Assembly (NCBI GenBank): GCA_050115555.1
Contig: JASFQI010000093.1
Coordinates: 1-15,458, forward strand
Direction: 5' to 3'
Length of the DNA: 15,458 bases
Origin: JASFQI01 sp050115555
Lineage (GTDB): Bacteria > Desulfobacterota > DSM-4660 > Desulfatiglandales > HGW-15
Shown: one piece after another, positions 13,157 to 15,458 of the stretch
How the letters are laid out: the number at the start of each line of letters is the position of its first letter
Position numbering within the stretch: position 1 is the stretch's first letter
Notes under the pieces: model-generated
Seen by the model: the letters and a program-made list of their open reading frames with translations, nothing else
What the model was told of the DNA's origin: nothing
The model's database searches: none
Translations under genes and position numbers: made by a program

Positions 13157-14062
13157 GATTTGTTCCTCCTTTTGGGCCAGGGCTTTTGCCGCCCTATCAA
13201 TAATAAATATGTCGTTGCGCCCGGCGGCACGTGATAGCGCCAGCTCCATGGCGGTTTCAAAGCTGCCCATGCGGTCGGCCAGGCCGGAGTCTACGGCCTG
13301 CTGCCCGATGAAAATACGGCCCTCGGCCATGTTCTCGAGCACGGTCTCCGCAGTCACGTCCCGGTTCCGGGCCACCGCATCCACGAATAGGGTGTAGAGA
13401 TAGTCCAGATGCTCCTGGAGGTAAGCCTCGGCTTCTTTGCTCAGGGGCTCGGCGTCGTTCCCGAGGACCTTGTACCGGCCGGCCCGGAGCACGGTGCGCT
13501 TGAGGCCTGCCTGCTCATCCGCGCGGCTGTAGTCGTAGTGCATGAGCAACACGCCGATGGATCCCATCTGGGCCGTCTCCTCCACCACGATCTCGTCCGC
13601 CGCAGAGCCGATCCAGTAGGCGGCCGAGGCCATGACGCCGTTCCCGAAGGCAACAATGGGCTTGGTGCCCCGGGCCGCGGAGACCAGGGAGGCCAGGGCC
13701 TCGGTGCCGTCCACGGTGCCGCCCGGGCTGTCCACGTCCAGGAGGATGGCCCGGATGTTGTCGTCGGCTAGGGCCACGCGCAGATCCCGCTGGAGCAGCT
13801 CGGTGGAGGTGCCCCCGGAGATGGCCATGAAGAGGTTCATGCGCTTGGCCAGCACGCCCTCCACCTCGATCACGGCCACGCCGTGCTCCACCCGGCTGTA
13901 GCTCGTGCCCCGGTCCCGGTCCCGCTGGAGCCGGGCCTCGTACTGCTCGGCCTCGGGCAGAGGCATGTCGTGCATCCGAGCCCAAAGGACCTCGTGGATG
14001 GCATCGAGCTTGGCCGGCACAATGGCCCAGGGCGTGCTCTGTACGGCGTCGATCAGTCGCAT
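12638..14062 (-). CDS. Capsid assembly protease (S49/SppA, lambda gpC-like) with C-terminal scaffold
   Basis: This 474-residue protein has two parts. Residues 60-275 are an S49 signal-peptide-peptidase-like domain: GVAVIEVEGVLAKR, IRAILLDVDSPGGTVDGTEA (oxyanion region), ASAAYW with the likely nucleophile Ser146, IGVLLMHYDYS, and RAGRYKVLGNDAEP with the likely general base Lys198. The Ser-Lys pair spacing fits SppA enzymes. Residues 303-474 are charged, helical and Ala/Glu/Lys-rich, as expected for an internal scaffold. In lambda, gpC and its in-frame product Nu3 guide procapsid assembly, and the protease removes scaffold during maturation. The gene starts 2 bases after its upstream neighbour. 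The GGAG before its ATG is some distance away, so translation is probably partly coupled. Confidence 0.9.
   Translation of the reverse strand: MRLIDAVQSTPWAIVPAKLDAIHEVLWARMHDMPLPEAEQYEARLQRDRDRGTSYSRVEHGVAVIEVEGVLAKRMNLFMAISGGTSTELLQRDLRVALADDNIRAILLDVDSPGGTVDGTEALASLVSAARGTKPIVAFGNGVMASAAYWIGSAADEIVVEETAQMGSIGVLLMHYDYSRADEQAGLKRTVLRAGRYKVLGNDAEPLSKEAEAYLQEHLDYLYTLFVDAVARNRDVTAETVLENMAEGRIFIGQQAVDSGLADRMGSFETAMELALSRAAGRNDIFIIDRAAKALAQKEEQIMATKIDPLTKELVAENHPEIAKAFRQEGVESVDVSAFESDARKAGAKDERERVLGLTEAKFGVEPSAAVRKAAEGGCSVELFQSMLEALGPDPAEETPKEPDKKDQILEALHKAGAENPGGGGAPAGPTDFMEAVRAVKAELKCSNYEAVKEARRRYPQLHEKLTQRKAEND
13162..13170 (-). promoter_or_regulatory. Internal ribosome site for the nested scaffold, AGGAGGAAC
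   Basis: AGGAGGAAC on the minus strand lies 5 bases before the internal ATG at 13156, within the protease coding frame (codons for KEEQ). A perfect site inside a gene, matching the two other capsid start signals, decides the scaffold start. Confidence 0.85.
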
Positions 14063-14064
14063 GG

Positions 14065-14421
14065 CTATTGCTCCAGGAGGTCGATGTACCGGGCCCGCAG
14101 ATCCCTGAGCCGGAGCTTGATGGACAGGAAATCGTCATCCAGCAGCTTCACGATGGGCATTTGATTGTCCATGGAGAGGTCCAGATCGACCAGGGCCGTT
14201 TTCACCTGCTTGGGCGTGAACCGCGCCACCTTCTTCAGGTGGAGCGCCGCCACGATCTTGAACCCGTCCCGCCGGGTGAGCCAGGACTCGCCTTTCTCGT
14301 CGGAGATCAGGATTTCGCTTCCGATCATGTCCTCCACGGCCTTGAGGGCCTCGTCCTGATCGCAGTGAATCCGGACGCAAAGGCCCGCGAGGGATATGTG
14401 CTCATCCAAATATTTGGCCAT
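14065..14421 (-). CDS. Hypothetical protein between portal and protease
   Basis: This 118-residue protein (MAKYLDEHISLAGLCVRIHC onwards) is not recognised. AAGGAGGACTG lies directly before the ATG, which shares one base with the portal stop (TGATG), so translation is strong and coupled. It looks mainly alpha-helical and charged. A middle part resembles a small winged-helix-like arrangement (ESWLTRRDGFKIVAALHLKK, ARFTPKQVKTALVDLDLS) but is not clearly DNA-binding, and it ends in a helix (FLSIKLRLRDLRARYIDLLE). There is no signal peptide or membrane segment. Lambda has no gene here. A role in portal or procapsid assembly is possible from position alone. Confidence 0.7.
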   Translation of the reverse strand: MAKYLDEHISLAGLCVRIHCDQDEALKAVEDMIGSEILISDEKGESWLTRRDGFKIVAALHLKKVARFTPKQVKTALVDLDLSMDNQMPIVKLLDDDFLSIKLRLRDLRARYIDLLEQ

Positions 14422-15458
14422 CAGTCGTCCTCCTTCTTCTCGTCTGTAGTTGTGTCCAGTTCTCCGGTGTCCGTTTCCATGGAGAGCCCGCGTTCCTCGA
14501 GATCCCGCTCCTCCTCCTCGATCTGGTCGTGCGTCGTGCGCCAGTCCCCGCCGCCCAGCTCGGTGATGGATTTGCGACGGGGCTTAAGCCTGTTTTTCAC
14601 GGCCAGGACCTCGGCCTGGATCTCCTTGACCGGCTCGATCTGGCCTTTGGGCTGGCCCGACCATTCGCAGGCACAGTAGACGGCCATGCGCTCGTAAAAA
14701 TCGTCCATGCCGTCCAGATCGCCCCGGAGCCAGGCCTCCTCCTGGAGCATGGGCCAGGTGCGGCCGCAGTAGGTGGTGGAAAGCCAGTTGCGCCGATGGA
14801 TGAACACCCTCCAGGCCTCGAGCATGGCGCTCCGGAACCCGGCATAGGTCACATTCTCCACGTCCTTGAAGAGAGAGGCGTAAGGCATGTTGAGGGCCAT
14901 GGCCAACGCCTTCTTGATCTCCTTTACGAACGGCTCGAACGTGGTGCCGGGACGATTGGCCGTGATGGCGTGAGGCTTCTGGCCCTTGAGACCGTACATG
15001 ACCGAGCCCGGGATGATCTCCTCGTACCGGATCAGGTCCTCGGCATTGCCGTCGTTGTCGCCGTATGCCATGGCCTCGGCCAGGATCTGGGGATCCGCGA
15101 CTCCGGTCTCGATGAAAAGGGCGTAGGCCGCGGTGACCACGTTGGCCACCAGCTCGGCGTCCAGGTAGTCGTGCAGGTCCCGGAAGAACTTCATGGCCGG
15201 CGCAAAAAAGGGCACGCCCCGGACCTGGTCGGCCCGGCGCTGGATGAACCCGTGGATCATGTTCCAGCGGTGCGCCTTGCGGGCAGGAATGCGCAGGTAG
15301 TTCTTGGAGCTGTCCGACGTGTACTTGCCCGTGTCGGTCCGCTTGATCCAGTAAGCCACGGGCTCGCCGGATGCGCCGATCTCCACGCCGTCGTGGATGT
15401 TGTCCCGGGATTGAAGGTCCGTGGGGGTCTTGACGCGCATGGGGTGGATCACCTGCAC
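14421..15458 (-). CDS. Portal protein, lambda gpB type, N-terminus beyond window
   Basis: The frame is open to the right edge, and its 345 visible residues correspond to the C-terminal two thirds of a lambda-type portal (about 500-550 residues). Seen are the wing and stem parts: VIHPMRVKTPTDLQSRDNIH, GVEIGASGEPVAYWIKRTD, HGFIQRRADQVRGVPFFAPA (the conserved R-Q-x-RGVP segment), AMKFFRDLHDYLDAELVANV, IIPGSVMYGLKG, and the crown-side C-terminus (RRKSITELGGGDWRTTHDQI, EEEERDLEERGL). Twelve copies form the ring through which DNA is packed and leaves, with the terminase gene expected further to the right. The first codon in the window (GTG read as a start) is not the true start. Confidence 0.9.
   Translation of the reverse strand: MQVIHPMRVKTPTDLQSRDNIHDGVEIGASGEPVAYWIKRTDTGKYTSDSSKNYLRIPARKAHRWNMIHGFIQRRADQVRGVPFFAPAMKFFRDLHDYLDAELVANVVTAAYALFIETGVADPQILAEAMAYGDNDGNAEDLIRYEEIIPGSVMYGLKGQKPHAITANRPGTTFEPFVKEIKKALAMALNMPYASLFKDVENVTYAGFRSAMLEAWRVFIHRRNWLSTTYCGRTWPMLQEEAWLRGDLDGMDDFYERMAVYCACEWSGQPKGQIEPVKEIQAEVLAVKNRLKPRRKSITELGGGDWRTTHDQIEEEERDLEERGLSMETDTGELDTTTDEKKEDD

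Noticed and set aside
1..15458. CRISPR arrays, tRNA genes, insertion sequences, attachment sites or anti-defence genes
   Set aside because: I found no direct repeat arrays, tRNA-like folds, transposase motifs or integrase in the window; the region is fully occupied by packed structural genes.

Overview
The window is a 15.5 kb piece of a tailed-phage (Caudoviricetes) or prophage structural operon. Every supported gene lies on the minus strand, so the operon reads from position 15458 down to position 1. Layout and family resemblances point to a long-tailed siphovirus whose head region is organised like phage lambda: portal, protease with nested scaffold, small capsid protein, major capsid protein, connector, tail completion proteins. 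Both ends are cut by the window, inside the portal gene on the right and a tail-tip gene on the left. The DNA is GC-rich with strong Shine-Dalgarno sites, which suggests a fairly high-GC bacterial host. The host cannot be named from this sequence. No integrase, repressor, attachment site, lysis gene, tRNA or rRNA is visible, so prophage and lytic phage cannot be told apart.

Head region (15458 to about 10700): lambda-type portal (N-terminus missing), an unrecognised 118-residue protein, an S49 (SppA/lambda gpC-like) capsid protease with an in-frame internal start for a scaffold protein (Nu3-like arrangement), a 130-residue capsid cement candidate, the major capsid protein, and a small head-tail joining candidate. 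The scaffold, cement and major capsid genes share nearly the same start signal, GAGGAGGAAC or AGGAGGAAC 4-5 bases before ATG. GC-rich hairpins follow the scaffold and the major capsid gene.

Tail region (about 10725 to 1): gpZ-like minor tail protein, a gpU-like tail terminator that seems to carry an inserted beta-rich domain, a family 2 glycosyltransferase, the likely major tail tube protein, a PAPS-type sulfotransferase, a 58-residue small gene fitted between its neighbours by two ATGA overlaps, a lambda G/GT-type pair of tail assembly chaperones with a probable -1 frameshift, a TP901-type tape measure protein, and four tail-tip or appendage proteins of which the last runs off the window. 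These tip proteins do not look like lambda M-L-K-I-J, so the tail tip is of a different lineage from the head.

The most unusual feature is the trio of glycosyltransferase, tail tube and sulfotransferase, packed with a 29-base overlap and an 8-base gap inside the tail morphogenesis operon. The arrangement suggests that the virion, perhaps the tail tube itself, is glycosylated and that the glycan or a protein side chain is then sulfated. This is inferred from family motifs and gene order only.
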